The translations under genes were made by a program, and so were the position numbers. 64,000 nt of DNA from Commensalibacter papalotli (GTDB lineage: Bacteria; Pseudomonadota; Alphaproteobacteria; Acetobacterales; Acetobacteraceae): NCBI RefSeq assembly GCF_947179115.1, contig NZ_CAMXCI010000002.1:186001-250000 (forward strand), read 5' to 3'. This document shows positions 34,002-42,837 of this stretch, piece by piece. The notes under the pieces were generated by a model. That model worked only from the letters and a program-made list of their open reading frames with translations. It was not told the origin of the DNA and did not search any database. The first letter of the stretch is position 1. Each line of letters opens with the position of its first letter.

Positions 34002-34466
34002 GTGCAAAAAAATAATAAAAGGATATGTTTTTCTTTGATCGCAGCGGTGGGAGTAATCACGAGTGGAATATCTGCTTATGCGATTGACGTGAAAAGTTCT
34101 ATTCCAAAAGCCAATCAAATTTTACAAGCAGGTAATCAAGAGATCATGGTTAAATATGATCATGAGTTTAACCCTTTTCGCAGCAGGCTATTATTGGTCG
34201 GGGAAACAGGGGAGCCAAAGTTAATTCCTGCAACAGTATCTTTGGATCATACAGAGGTTAAAACAACGTATCCGTTAAAAGCCGGCAAGTATAAATTACA
34301 GTGGCAGATCTGGACGTGGAAAGGGGAGGAAAGCTCTGGTGAAATTCCGTTTATTGTTTTAGGCAATGCACCTCAGAATGATCATTCTACAGCAAGTTTA
34401 AGCCCAGCCCCTGCAACAAATGGGCAAAGTGGTAATGCCAATGCAAAGCAAGCCCCTAGTAACTGA
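34002..34466 (+). CDS. CopC-like exported protein
   Basis: A 154-residue protein starting at GTG 34002 (AAAGGATA upstream) with a signal peptide ending near SAYA. The mature part resembles the CopC beta-sandwich: SSIPKANQILQAG, then LLLVGETGEPK and LKAGKYKLQWQIWTWKGEESSGEIPFIV. CopC proteins carry copper in the periplasm, but the mature N-terminal His is replaced (IDVKSS), and the usual DGH of the C-terminal metal site is absent, so copper binding is doubtful. The C-terminal 30 residues are low-complexity (Asn/Ala/Ser) and lie antisense to the end of ccmB. Confidence 0.75.
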   Translation: MQKNNKRICFSLIAAVGVITSGISAYAIDVKSSIPKANQILQAGNQEIMVKYDHEFNPFRSRLLLVGETGEPKLIPATVSLDHTEVKTTYPLKAGKYKLQWQIWTWKGEESSGEIPFIVLGNAPQNDHSTASLSPAPATNGQSGNANAKQAPSN

Positions 34467-35047
34467 AGATGGGGTATAAAGTTGAGGTGATGAAGCTGTG
34501 CATCAGTTACCATAGCACCAAAGATTAAAATCGGGGTCAGTAGAGGGAAGGTGAGTAACGGTAATAAAAAAGCGTTCCTTCTAGCTCCAAGAGCAATACA
34601 AGTTGCCATGCCCCCTAATAAGGATAAACATGCTGTGCCAATCATAAGGCTGAATAATAGCAAAGGAATAGTCTTATAAGGCAAATCAAACATGAATGCC
34701 AAGGGGATACTGGCAATGAGCAAAGGTAACCCTGTGGTTAACCAATGCCCTGTCATTTTCGCTAATGCGACTCCATAAGCGGGCAGGCCGAGCAACAAGA
34801 GTTGTTCCAAAGATCCATCTTCATATTCATGATTAAACAAGCGTTCTATGGGTAATAAAGCAGCTAGTAAAATACACACCCAAAGAATTCCCGGAGCCAT
34901 TTGGCGTAGTAATTGTGGTTCTGGCCCCAAAGCTAAAGGGAATAAAGACGCTGTTAAAATAAAAAATAAAATTGTACCCAGACTATCTGTGCTGTACCTG
35001 AGGGATAGTTGTATTTCACGGCGAATAAAGAGGAAAAAAATACGCAT
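34382..35047 (-). CDS. ccmB: Haem exporter subunit CcmB
   Basis: Membrane subunit of the CcmABCD complex of cytochrome c maturation. Six hydrophobic segments are visible in 221 residues, including TILFFILTASLFPLALGPEPQLL and the family motif PGILWVCILLAALLPIERLFNHEYEDGSLEQLLL. The ATG at 35047 begins one base after the ccmA stop and gives the family N-terminus; the longer frame overlaps ccmA. Its last 85 bases overlap the CopC-like gene on the other strand. ccmC and ccmD are not in this window near it. Confidence 0.93.
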   Translation of the reverse strand: MRIFFLFIRREIQLSLRYSTDSLGTILFFILTASLFPLALGPEPQLLRQMAPGILWVCILLAALLPIERLFNHEYEDGSLEQLLLLGLPAYGVALAKMTGHWLTTGLPLLIASIPLAFMFDLPYKTIPLLLFSLMIGTACLSLLGGMATCIALGARRNAFLLPLLTFPLLTPILIFGAMVTDAQLHHLNFIPHLQLLGACFALALPLCPFVAGAGLKLAVE

Positions 35048-35048
35048 G

Positions 35049-35690
35049 TTACAAAGGCCGTGCCACAGAAATAGAGGGGGTAAGGTAAAGAATTTTACTG
35101 TTTTCCAAAGGAAGAGGAACATGTGTTGTGGTAATGATCATTCCGCCTTGATTAGTGAAATCTTTAAAGATATGTCCTAATAGTTCAATAGTTTCTTGAT
35201 CCAGACCAACGGATGGTTCGTCTAGTAACCATAATTGTGCAGGTTTTAATAAAATACGAGCCAGGGCTGTACGTCGTTTTTGCCCTGCGGATAACATACG
35301 AGCAGGAATATCTGCCATATGATCAATTTTGATGGTTTTCAGGGCGGATTCAATATCTGTTTGATAAAGCTGACTGATCAATTGGAGGTTCTCTTTGACG
35401 GTCAAAGCAGGTTTTAAAGAGTCTTGATGGCTAAGCCAAGCAATGCGTTGGGTGTGTTCTGTGTAATGCTCGGTAATATTATCGTTATTCCAGGTGATTG
35501 TTCCAGCATCAATTGACCTTAACCCTGCTAATACTCGTAATAATGTGCTTTTGCCTGCACCATTTGGTCCTTGGATGATCAAAGACTGGCCAGAGGAGAG
35601 AGAGAAGTTGACTTTTTTAAAAATCAATTTTTCTCCACGAAAAGCACTGATATTGTCAATTTTAAAAATATTAGTGGGTTTTATCGACAG
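35049..35690 (-). CDS. ccmA: Haem exporter ATPase CcmA, probable non-AUG start
   Basis: ABC ATPase that drives the release of haem from CcmC-CcmE in cytochrome c maturation. Walker A GPNGAGKST, signature LSAGQKRRTALAR and Walker B LWLLDEPSVGLD are all intact. The standard start (TTG 35627, GGAG upstream) gives 192 residues and lacks the first beta strand. The same frame continues upstream and encodes NIFKIDNISAFRGEK, which matches the expected CcmA N-terminus, back to a CTG at 35690 that has AAGGA exactly 8 bases before it. This gives 213 residues. Neither start has been proven. Confidence 0.85.
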   Translation of the reverse strand: MSIKPTNIFKIDNISAFRGEKLIFKKVNFSLSSGQSLIIQGPNGAGKSTLLRVLAGLRSIDAGTITWNNDNITEHYTEHTQRIAWLSHQDSLKPALTVKENLQLISQLYQTDIESALKTIKIDHMADIPARMLSAGQKRRTALARILLKPAQLWLLDEPSVGLDQETIELLGHIFKDFTNQGGMIITTTHVPLPLENSKILYLTPSISVARPL

Positions 35691-35864
35691 CGTTTAGATC
35701 CTTTTGACGGTTTAGTACACACGTAAGTGAAAAAACAATACAGCTCTCATAATTGCTTTTATTCTATTCGAGATATAAAAACTATATGGTAAGTGATAAA
35801 TTCAAAAAAATAGTTTAATCTATTCATTGTTCAGAAATAAAATATAAAAATTAAGGATGCCATT

Positions 35865-38549
35865 ATGAAATTGATAGGCCAAGACAGCTTAAAAACTCTC
35901 CGCACATTGGATGTTGATGGAAAAACCTATCATTATTTTTCTTTGCCAGAAGCAGAAAAACATATAGGATCGGTAAAGCATTTACCAAATACATTAAAAG
36001 TATTACTAGAAAATATTTTGCGCTTTGAGAATGGTAAAGCTTTTACAGTTGAAAATGCCAAGTCAGTTGTCGAATGGTTAAAAAACCATCGTAGTGATTC
36101 TGAAGTCCCATTTCGTCCTGCTCGTATTTTAATGCAAGATTTTACTGGTGTTCCAGCCGTTGTGGATTTGGCTGCAATGCGTGAAGGTATGATCCATTTA
36201 AAAGGTGATCCCCAAAAAGTTAATCCATTAATTCCTGTGAATCTAGTGATTGATCATTCTGTAATGGTTGATTATTCAGCTTCTTCAACTGCATTGACAC
36301 AAAATATTACGTTGGAATTTAAACGTAATGCAGAACGTTATGCGTTCTTACGATGGGGTCAGGAGGCATTTAAAGATTTCTCTGTTGTGCCACCTGATAC
36401 TGGGATTTGTCACCAAGTTAATTTGGAACATATTGCTAAAGTGGTTTGGCATAATGAAGAAGATGGTAAAACTTACGCTTATCCAGACACTTTATACGGA
36501 ACAGATTCTCATACAACCATGATTAATGGTCTTGGTGTTCTCGGTTGGGGTGTTGGTGGTATTGAAGCCGAAGCAGCGATGCTAGGGCAACCAATTACGA
36601 TGTTAATTCCTGATGTCATTGGGTTTAAATTAACAGGTAAATTGGCTGCGGGTGTGACTGCAACAGACTTGGTTTTAAAAGTTACCGAAATGCTTCGTAA
36701 AAAAGGCGTTGTTGGTAAGTTTGTTGAATTTTTTGGTCCAGCTTTGGATCATTTACCACTTTATACCCGTGCAACGATTGCGAATATGGCACCTGAATAT
36801 GGGGCAACTTGTGGGTTCTTCCCTGTTGACCAACAAGCACTTGATTATTTGCGTTTAACAGGTCGTGATGAACATCAAATTAAATTAGTGGAAGCTTATC
36901 TTAAAGCTCAAGGTATGTTCCGTGACAATAATAGTGTTGATCCAGAATTTACGGATACTTTGGAGCTTGATATTGGTACGGTTGTTCCATCTATTTCTGG
37001 TCCCAGCCGCCCACAAGATCGTATTGATCTGTCCAGTGCAACCAATGTTTTTGAAAAAGCATTAACGGATACCTTTAATGTTCCAGATCAAGATAAATCT
37101 TATCCTGTTGCAAATGCTGATTATGAATTAGAACATGGTTCTGTTGTTATTGCTGCGATTACGTCTTGTACCAATACATCAAATGCAGAAGTCATGATGG
37201 CCGCAGGTTTATTGGCCAAAAAAGCGCATGCGTTGGGATTAACCCGTAAACCTTGGGTTAAAACTTCTTTGGCTCCTGGATCAAAAGTTGCAACGAATTA
37301 TCTTGAAAATGCTGGTTTAATCGAGCCTTTGAACGCATTGGGCTTTAATATTGTTGGATATGGATGTACAACCTGCATTGGAAATTCAGGTCCGTTAGAA
37401 GATGATATCATTGATACGATTGAAAATAATAAAATGGTAGCCACAGCCGTTCTATCTGGTAACCGTAATTTTGAAGGGCGTATTTCTCCGAACGTTCGTG
37501 CGAACTATCTTGCAAGTCCTCCATTGGTCATTGCTTATGCGATTTTGGGAACATTGCGTAAAGATATTACCAAAGACCCAATTGGTGTTTCCAAAGATGG
37601 AAAAGAAATCTATTTGAAAGATATTTGGCCATCTGCCAAAGAAATTTCTGATGCAATGGCTTCCTCGATTACTCAAAAAGAATTCCTTCAAGGCTATGAT
37701 GGCGTTGAAAAAGGTCCTAAAGAATGGCAAGCTTTGTCTGTTGCAACAGGGTCTCAAACTTATAGTTGGAATGAAAAATCAACGTATGTGCGTAACCCAC
37801 CTTATTTTGATGGAATGGGTCAAGAAGCTCCAGCGAAACGTCCTGATATTAAGGGGGCAAGAGTATTGGCAATCTTGGCTGATAATGTCACAACTGATCA
37901 TATTTCTCCAGCAGGTTCTATTCGTAAAGATTCACCAGCAGGCAGATATTTGACAGAGAATGGTGTTGGGGAAGGTGATTTTAACTCTTATGGATCTCGT
38001 CGTGGTAATCATGAGGTGATGATGCGCGGAACTTTTGCCAATATTCGTATTCGCAATGAAATGGTTCCAGGGGTTGAAGGTGGTTATAGTAAACATTATC
38101 CAGATGGCAAAGAAGGCGCTATTTATGATGTTGCTATGCAATATATGCAAGAAAATACACCGTTAATTGTCTTTGGTGGTAAAGAGTATGGTATGGGTTC
38201 TTCTCGTGACTGGGCAGCAAAAGGTACAAATCTTTTGGGTGTAAAAGCGGTTGTGGCAGAAAGTTTCGAGCGTATTCATCGTTCTAACCTTGTTGGTATG
38301 GGCGTTTTACCTTTATTGTTTGAAGAAGGCACAACACGTAAAACATTGAACCTCAGAGGCGATGAACAAATTGATATTCTTGGTGTGGAAACATTACAGC
38401 CACGCCAAAAAATGATAATGCGTATTCATCGTGCCGATGGTTCTAGCCAAGATGTTTCATTGGTTTGTCGTGTGGATACTCAAGAAGAAGTTGAATATTA
38501 TCGTCATGGCGGTATTTTACCTTATGTTCTTCGTTTGATGGCTGAATAA
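35865..38549 (+). CDS. acnA: Aconitate hydratase A
   Basis: Citric-acid-cycle enzyme converting citrate to isocitrate. The three cysteines that hold the 4Fe-4S cluster are at 435 (SCTNTSN), 501 and 504 (GCTTCIGNSGPL). Length 894 and the N-terminal DSLKTLRTLDVDGKTYHYFSLP agree with the AcnA/IRP1 type. A clear AAGGAT ribosome-binding site precedes the ATG. It is monocistronic, with a strong terminator 21 bases after the stop. An IRP-like RNA-binding role of the apo form is possible but not visible. Confidence 0.98.
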   Translation: MKLIGQDSLKTLRTLDVDGKTYHYFSLPEAEKHIGSVKHLPNTLKVLLENILRFENGKAFTVENAKSVVEWLKNHRSDSEVPFRPARILMQDFTGVPAVVDLAAMREGMIHLKGDPQKVNPLIPVNLVIDHSVMVDYSASSTALTQNITLEFKRNAERYAFLRWGQEAFKDFSVVPPDTGICHQVNLEHIAKVVWHNEEDGKTYAYPDTLYGTDSHTTMINGLGVLGWGVGGIEAEAAMLGQPITMLIPDVIGFKLTGKLAAGVTATDLVLKVTEMLRKKGVVGKFVEFFGPALDHLPLYTRATIANMAPEYGATCGFFPVDQQALDYLRLTGRDEHQIKLVEAYLKAQGMFRDNNSVDPEFTDTLELDIGTVVPSISGPSRPQDRIDLSSATNVFEKALTDTFNVPDQDKSYPVANADYELEHGSVVIAAITSCTNTSNAEVMMAAGLLAKKAHALGLTRKPWVKTSLAPGSKVATNYLENAGLIEPLNALGFNIVGYGCTTCIGNSGPLEDDIIDTIENNKMVATAVLSGNRNFEGRISPNVRANYLASPPLVIAYAILGTLRKDITKDPIGVSKDGKEIYLKDIWPSAKEISDAMASSITQKEFLQGYDGVEKGPKEWQALSVATGSQTYSWNEKSTYVRNPPYFDGMGQEAPAKRPDIKGARVLAILADNVTTDHISPAGSIRKDSPAGRYLTENGVGEGDFNSYGSRRGNHEVMMRGTFANIRIRNEMVPGVEGGYSKHYPDGKEGAIYDVAMQYMQENTPLIVFGGKEYGMGSSRDWAAKGTNLLGVKAVVAESFERIHRSNLVGMGVLPLLFEEGTTRKTLNLRGDEQIDILGVETLQPRQKMIMRIHRADGSSQDVSLVCRVDTQEEVEYYRHGGILPYVLRLMAE

Positions 38550-38570
38550 GGTTTGTTGTTATAAACATTA

Positions 38571-38598
38571 AAAAGGAGGCTTTATGCCTCCTTTTTTT
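38571..38598 (+). terminator. Intrinsic terminator after acnA
   Basis: AAAAGGAGGC / GCCTCCTTTT with a 5-base loop and a run of eight T residues. A textbook terminator; the A-run on the left may also let it stop the minus-strand gene that ends at 38617. Confidence 0.92.
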
Positions 38599-38616
38599 TG
38601 TTATTAATAGTTTTTC

Positions 38617-39096
38617 TTAATTTGAAGAGTGAGTAGTATCAGCACTTTTACAAGAATTCATCAGTTGCACTAAGAAAATAGCAGCATCTTGTTTGTAATA
38701 GTTAACAATTTGCTTTAATGGTTTATTCGGAAATTGTGGAAGTACGTAGTAACTAAGGCGTTTTTGGAAAGCTGAGGAAGATAAAAAAGGATACTCTTGA
38801 CTAATATCGGGTTTTCCCAGAGCGGCTCTTTTTTCATGATCTAATAAAATCTGGCTTGTAATGCCAATATCAGCAAGAATACATTGCTGTATTTCAGGGG
38901 ATGTTCTATCCGTATTTTCAAAACAATCTGACATTGCATTAACTAGACCCTCGATATCCCCTTTGCATAAAAAAGGAGAAAATCTTTTTGATGCAGCTTC
39001 TATAGTGTCAAAAGTTAAAGGTTTTTTTATATTTGCTGCATAAAGATTCATAGGTAAAGCAATGAATAAAGTTGCTGCAATTAATATTTTTTTCAT
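38617..39096 (-). CDS. Secreted hypothetical protein
   Basis: A 159-residue protein starting at the ATG at 39096 (AGGA about 7 bases upstream; a longer frame has no such site). The signal peptide MKKILIAATLFIALPMNLYAA is clear. The mature part is helical, with cysteines in FLCKGD, SDCFEN, QQCILAD and NSCKS; I recognise no family. It lies alone between aconitase and the pyruvate formate-lyase genes on the minus strand. Four cysteines suggest two disulphides in the periplasm. Confidence 0.65.
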   Translation of the reverse strand: MKKILIAATLFIALPMNLYAANIKKPLTFDTIEAASKRFSPFLCKGDIEGLVNAMSDCFENTDRTSPEIQQCILADIGITSQILLDHEKRAALGKPDISQEYPFLSSSAFQKRLSYYVLPQFPNKPLKQIVNYYKQDAAIFLVQLMNSCKSADTTHSSN

Positions 39097-39235
39097 AAGA
39101 AATCCTATTATATTCATTATCATTCAGTGAATATACATATAAATATAATAGCTATAAAATAGTTTAATTAAAGAAACATTTTTTTGATAATATAGTGTCT
39201 GATATACAATTGGCTTTTGTATTTTATCATAAAGA

Positions 39236-39985
39236 TCAGTAAATAACTTTATGCCCATAGCCTTGCAAAATAGATTGTAATCGCTTTAAAGTATCAGCAG
39301 ATGGGGGTTCGACACCTTCTAATTTATATACTTTGCCTAAAGTTTTCCATTTATGCGCGCCCATTTGATGGAAAGGCAACATTTCTATACGCTCAATATT
39401 ATCCATATCTTTGGTAAATTGTCCCAGTAAATGTGCTGATTCATCGTCATCTGTCCATCCTGGTACTACGACATAACGTATCCATGTGCGTTGGTTTTGT
39501 TTATGTAAATACTCTGCAAATCGTTTTGCGTGTTGGTTGGATATCCCAGTGAGTTTTTTATGAATTTCGTCATTCATTTGTTTAAGATCAAGCATAACAA
39601 GATCAGATTCATTGACAAGGTCAATGATATCTTGATTATAGTCTCGAACATAACCATTCGTATCAAGACAAGTGGTAAGTTCTTCTTTATGTGCTGCTTT
39701 AAAAAAATCTGTAACAAATTTTGCTTGTAATACAGCTTCTCCACCCGAGGCGGTAACCCCACCACCATTGGGCTTTAAAAAAGCTTTGTAGGTCACAATT
39801 TCCTGCATTAACTCTGGAACTGTGACGATCCGTCCCCCTTTAATATCTAATGCATCAGGATTATGACAATATAAACATTGCATTAAACAACCTTGGACAA
39901 AAACAATAAAACGAATTCCATCCCCATCAACCGTACCAAAAGACTCAACTGAATGAATGCGTCCTGTAATAAGGTCTGCTGACAT
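39236..39985 (-). CDS. pflA: Pyruvate formate-lyase activating enzyme
   Basis: Radical-SAM enzyme that installs the glycyl radical on PflB. The cluster motif CLMQCLYC gives cysteines 33, 37 and 40 (CxxxCxxC). The N-terminal GRIHSVESFGTVDGDGIRF and TASGGEAVLQ are the family signatures. Length 249 is normal. It follows pflB on the same strand after 110 bases with a hairpin between. The enzyme needs anaerobic conditions, unusual for acetic acid bacteria. Confidence 0.95.
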   Translation of the reverse strand: MSADLITGRIHSVESFGTVDGDGIRFIVFVQGCLMQCLYCHNPDALDIKGGRIVTVPELMQEIVTYKAFLKPNGGGVTASGGEAVLQAKFVTDFFKAAHKEELTTCLDTNGYVRDYNQDIIDLVNESDLVMLDLKQMNDEIHKKLTGISNQHAKRFAEYLHKQNQRTWIRYVVVPGWTDDDESAHLLGQFTKDMDNIERIEMLPFHQMGAHKWKTLGKVYKLEGVEPPSADTLKRLQSILQGYGHKVIY

Positions 39986-40036
39986 GGTTATACTTTCATT
40001 TTGTAATGTTTAAAGAGTGCTTTATTCTTTTAAAGA

Positions 40037-40056
40037 AAGGCCCCTCTCAGGACCTT
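40037..40056 (-). terminator. Hairpin between pflB and pflA
   Basis: On the minus strand AAGGTCC-TGAGAG-GGGCCTT forms a 7-bp stem with one G-T pair and a short, imperfect T tail. It may partly stop transcription, giving more PflB than PflA, the usual ratio for this pair. Confidence 0.5.
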
Positions 40057-40095
40057 CCTTTATTATCTTATAGGTATCAAAATAATGAATTTCAG

Positions 40096-42381
40096 TTACA
40101 TCGTTGCTGTAAAGGTACGATGAATTACATCATTTTGTTGTTCTCTGGTTAAAGAGTTAAAACGTACTGCATATCCAGAAACACGAATGGTTAAGCTTGG
40201 ATATTTTTCTGGATGTTCTTGGGCATCAACCAACGTTTCACGGTTAAAGACGTTCACATTTAGATGTTGTCCACCTTCGCGATTATCATTGTGATGGAAA
40301 TATCCATCCATCATACCTGCTAAGTTTGCTTTACGTAAGGAATCATCTTTACCCAGTGCATTTGGAATAATAGAGAAAGTATAAGAGATCCCATCTTTGG
40401 CATATGCATAAGGGAGTTTTGCAACAGAAGTCAAAGAAGCAACAGCACCTTTTTTATCACGGCCATGCATTGGGTTTGCACCAGGCCCGAATGGGGCACC
40501 AGAACGACGGCCATCAGGTGTATTGCCTGTTTTCTTACCATATACAACATTAGATGTAATCGTAAGCACAGATTGCGTTGGAATAGCATTGCGATAAGTA
40601 TTTAGTTTCTTAATTTTTTTCATGAAACGTTCAACAAGATCACAAGCCATATCGTCAACACGAGGATCATTATTACCAAATTGAGGATATTCACCTTCAA
40701 TTTCGAAATCAACAGCAACACCGTTTTCATCACGAATTGGACGAACTTTTGCGTATTTGATTGCAGATAAAGAGTCAGCAGCAACGGAAAGCCCAGCAAT
40801 ACCACAAGCCATAGTACGAACTACGTCACGATCATGTAATGCCATAAGAGCTGCTTCATAGCTATATTTGTCATGCATGTAGTGAATACAATTTAATGCT
40901 GTGACATAGCTTTTGGCTAACCAATCCATAAAATTGTCCATACCAGCCATGACTTTATCATAATCCAGCACATCATCCATCATAGGGGCAGTTTTAGGGC
41001 CAACTTGAGCTTTGGATTTTTCATCAACGCCACCATTGATCACATAAAGCAAGGTTTTGGCAAGATTTGCACGTGCACCAAAGAACTGCATTTGTTTCCC
41101 AACAACCATTGGGCTAACACAACAAGCGATCGCATAATCATCACTGTTAAAATCTGGACGCATCAGATCATCATTCTCATATTGTAAAGATGATGTATCG
41201 ATGGAAACTTTACTGGTAAATTCTTTAAAAGCTTGTGGAAGTTTTTCAGACCATAAAACCGTAATATTGGGTTCGGGTGAAGGCCCCATTGTGTATAAGG
41301 TATTTAAGAAACGAAAAGAGTTTTTGGTAACTAATGTACGACCGTCAAGTCCCATACCACCAACGGATTCTGTTGCCCAAATCGGGTCGCCAGAGAAAAG
41401 CTCATCATATTCTGGTGTACGAAGGAAACGAACCATGCGTAATTTCATGACGAAATGATCAATGAATTCTTGAGCTTGCTCTTCGGTAATAACACCATTA
41501 TCAAGATCACGTTGAATATAAATATCCAAGAATGTGGAAGTGCGCCCTAAAGACATGGCAGCACCATTTTGAGATTTTACCGCAGCTAAATATCCAAAAT
41601 AGGTCCATTGAATAGCTTCTTGTGCGTTTGTTGCTGGACCTGAAATGTCGCAACCATCATATGTTGCTGCCATAATTTTCATATCATTTAAAGCATGATA
41701 TTGATCTGTAATTTCTTCGCGTTTACGAATGGTTTCCTCTAGATTATTGCCATTTTCAAGATCTTCTTGCAAAGAATCAAACTGTTTACGTTTGTCGGCC
41801 ATTAAAAAGTCAATACCATATAGGGCAACACGACGATAATCACCAATAATACGACCACGACCATAAGCATCAGGTAACCCTGTTAAAATACCTGATTTAC
41901 GACAAGCCATAATTTCAGGAGTATAGATATCAAACACGCCTTGGTTATGGGTTTTACGATATTTCGTAAAGATTTCTAGAACTTCTGGATCTAGGGTTTT
42001 ATCATATGCTTTACAAGAGCTTTCAATCATACGAATACCACCATTAGGCATAATCGCACGTTTTAGAGGCTTATCTGTTTGCAGACCAACGATTTTCTCT
42101 AGAGATTGATCAATATATCCTGCGTCATGTGAAGTAATGGTTGATATAATTTTTGTATCGAAATCCAAAGGGGCCTTGGTAGCATTTTCGATTTTAATTC
42201 CTTCCATGACCTCAGCCCACAATTTATCTGTTGCTTTGGTAGCAGAAGCTAAAAAGGACTCATCTCCTTCGTAAGGAATGTAATTGTCTTGGATAAAGTC
42301 GCGCACTTCGACTTTGCTTTGCCAAGATTGACCTTTAAAGCCTTTCCAGGCAACGGTTTGTTTTTCAGTGAGGTTAGACAT
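40096..42381 (-). CDS. pflB: Pyruvate formate-lyase (formate C-acetyltransferase)
   Basis: Glycyl-radical enzyme splitting pyruvate into acetyl-CoA and formate without oxygen. The cysteine pair is at 420-421 (IACCVSPM), and the radical glycine is Gly736 in RVSGYAVRF near the C-terminus. The ATG at 42381 gives 761 residues, the normal length, and has AAGGAG 6 bases upstream; a longer frame exists but is not supported. Sequence segments such as GKQMQFFGARANLAKTLLYVINGG recall Firmicutes and enterobacterial enzymes. It would allow fermentative ATP production in the oxygen-poor gut; transfer from another lineage is plausible. Confidence 0.96.
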   Translation of the reverse strand: MSNLTEKQTVAWKGFKGQSWQSKVEVRDFIQDNYIPYEGDESFLASATKATDKLWAEVMEGIKIENATKAPLDFDTKIISTITSHDAGYIDQSLEKIVGLQTDKPLKRAIMPNGGIRMIESSCKAYDKTLDPEVLEIFTKYRKTHNQGVFDIYTPEIMACRKSGILTGLPDAYGRGRIIGDYRRVALYGIDFLMADKRKQFDSLQEDLENGNNLEETIRKREEITDQYHALNDMKIMAATYDGCDISGPATNAQEAIQWTYFGYLAAVKSQNGAAMSLGRTSTFLDIYIQRDLDNGVITEEQAQEFIDHFVMKLRMVRFLRTPEYDELFSGDPIWATESVGGMGLDGRTLVTKNSFRFLNTLYTMGPSPEPNITVLWSEKLPQAFKEFTSKVSIDTSSLQYENDDLMRPDFNSDDYAIACCVSPMVVGKQMQFFGARANLAKTLLYVINGGVDEKSKAQVGPKTAPMMDDVLDYDKVMAGMDNFMDWLAKSYVTALNCIHYMHDKYSYEAALMALHDRDVVRTMACGIAGLSVAADSLSAIKYAKVRPIRDENGVAVDFEIEGEYPQFGNNDPRVDDMACDLVERFMKKIKKLNTYRNAIPTQSVLTITSNVVYGKKTGNTPDGRRSGAPFGPGANPMHGRDKKGAVASLTSVAKLPYAYAKDGISYTFSIIPNALGKDDSLRKANLAGMMDGYFHHNDNREGGQHLNVNVFNRETLVDAQEHPEKYPSLTIRVSGYAVRFNSLTREQQNDVIHRTFTATM

Positions 42382-42837
42382 ATTCATCTCCTTAAGTAGA
42401 ATAGATAAGAGAAAGTCATTTTCATTTATGCTATAAAATGATAGGCAAATCCTTTTTTGAAATCTCTTTGGGATTATATTCAAGCTTATTTGTGAAGAAA
42501 TAAGAGAGGCCTTTAAAAGCAGAAATAGTCTTGAATATACAAAATTCAATAAAACAGCGTAGATTGGCGAAGCCTCTTAATGATGGAAAAGAGGAGTATA
42601 AATTTATTTTATGCTTAGCCAGTCTCTCCATAGATTTTAACTCTATACAACGTTTACTGTTCGCTTATAACGTCTTGGATACACGTTATCGTGATTAGCA
42701 TTTTAAGATTAAAATTGAATCTTTTCAAGGTTAAACTGTTATATTTATTAATTAATGTTTTAAATTTATCATTAATTACAAAATTTGTTACATTAATATT
42801 TTGTTTGAAAAAAAATATCTAAGATAAGGAAATAATC
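42382..42837. other. Divergent regulatory region of pflB and gldA
   Basis: A 456-base AT-rich gap between divergent fermentation genes. It contains a nested inverted repeat: AGAGGC near 42505 with GCCTCT near 42571, enclosing TTGAAT / ATTCAA at 42531-42549, which could fold on either strand. AAGATT / AATCTT near 42705-42723 is a second repeat. I did not find an exact FNR or ArcA site. The right end has AAGGAA, the ribosome-binding site of gldA. Confidence 0.45.

Noticed and set aside
34848..35180. 110-codon plus-strand frame over ccmB/ccmA
   Set aside because: Entirely antisense to two well-identified genes; composition is that of a shadow frame.
42431..42631. 66-codon minus-strand frame upstream of pflB
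   Set aside because: No ribosome-binding site, no family likeness, and it covers the inverted repeats of the pflB-gldA regulatory gap.
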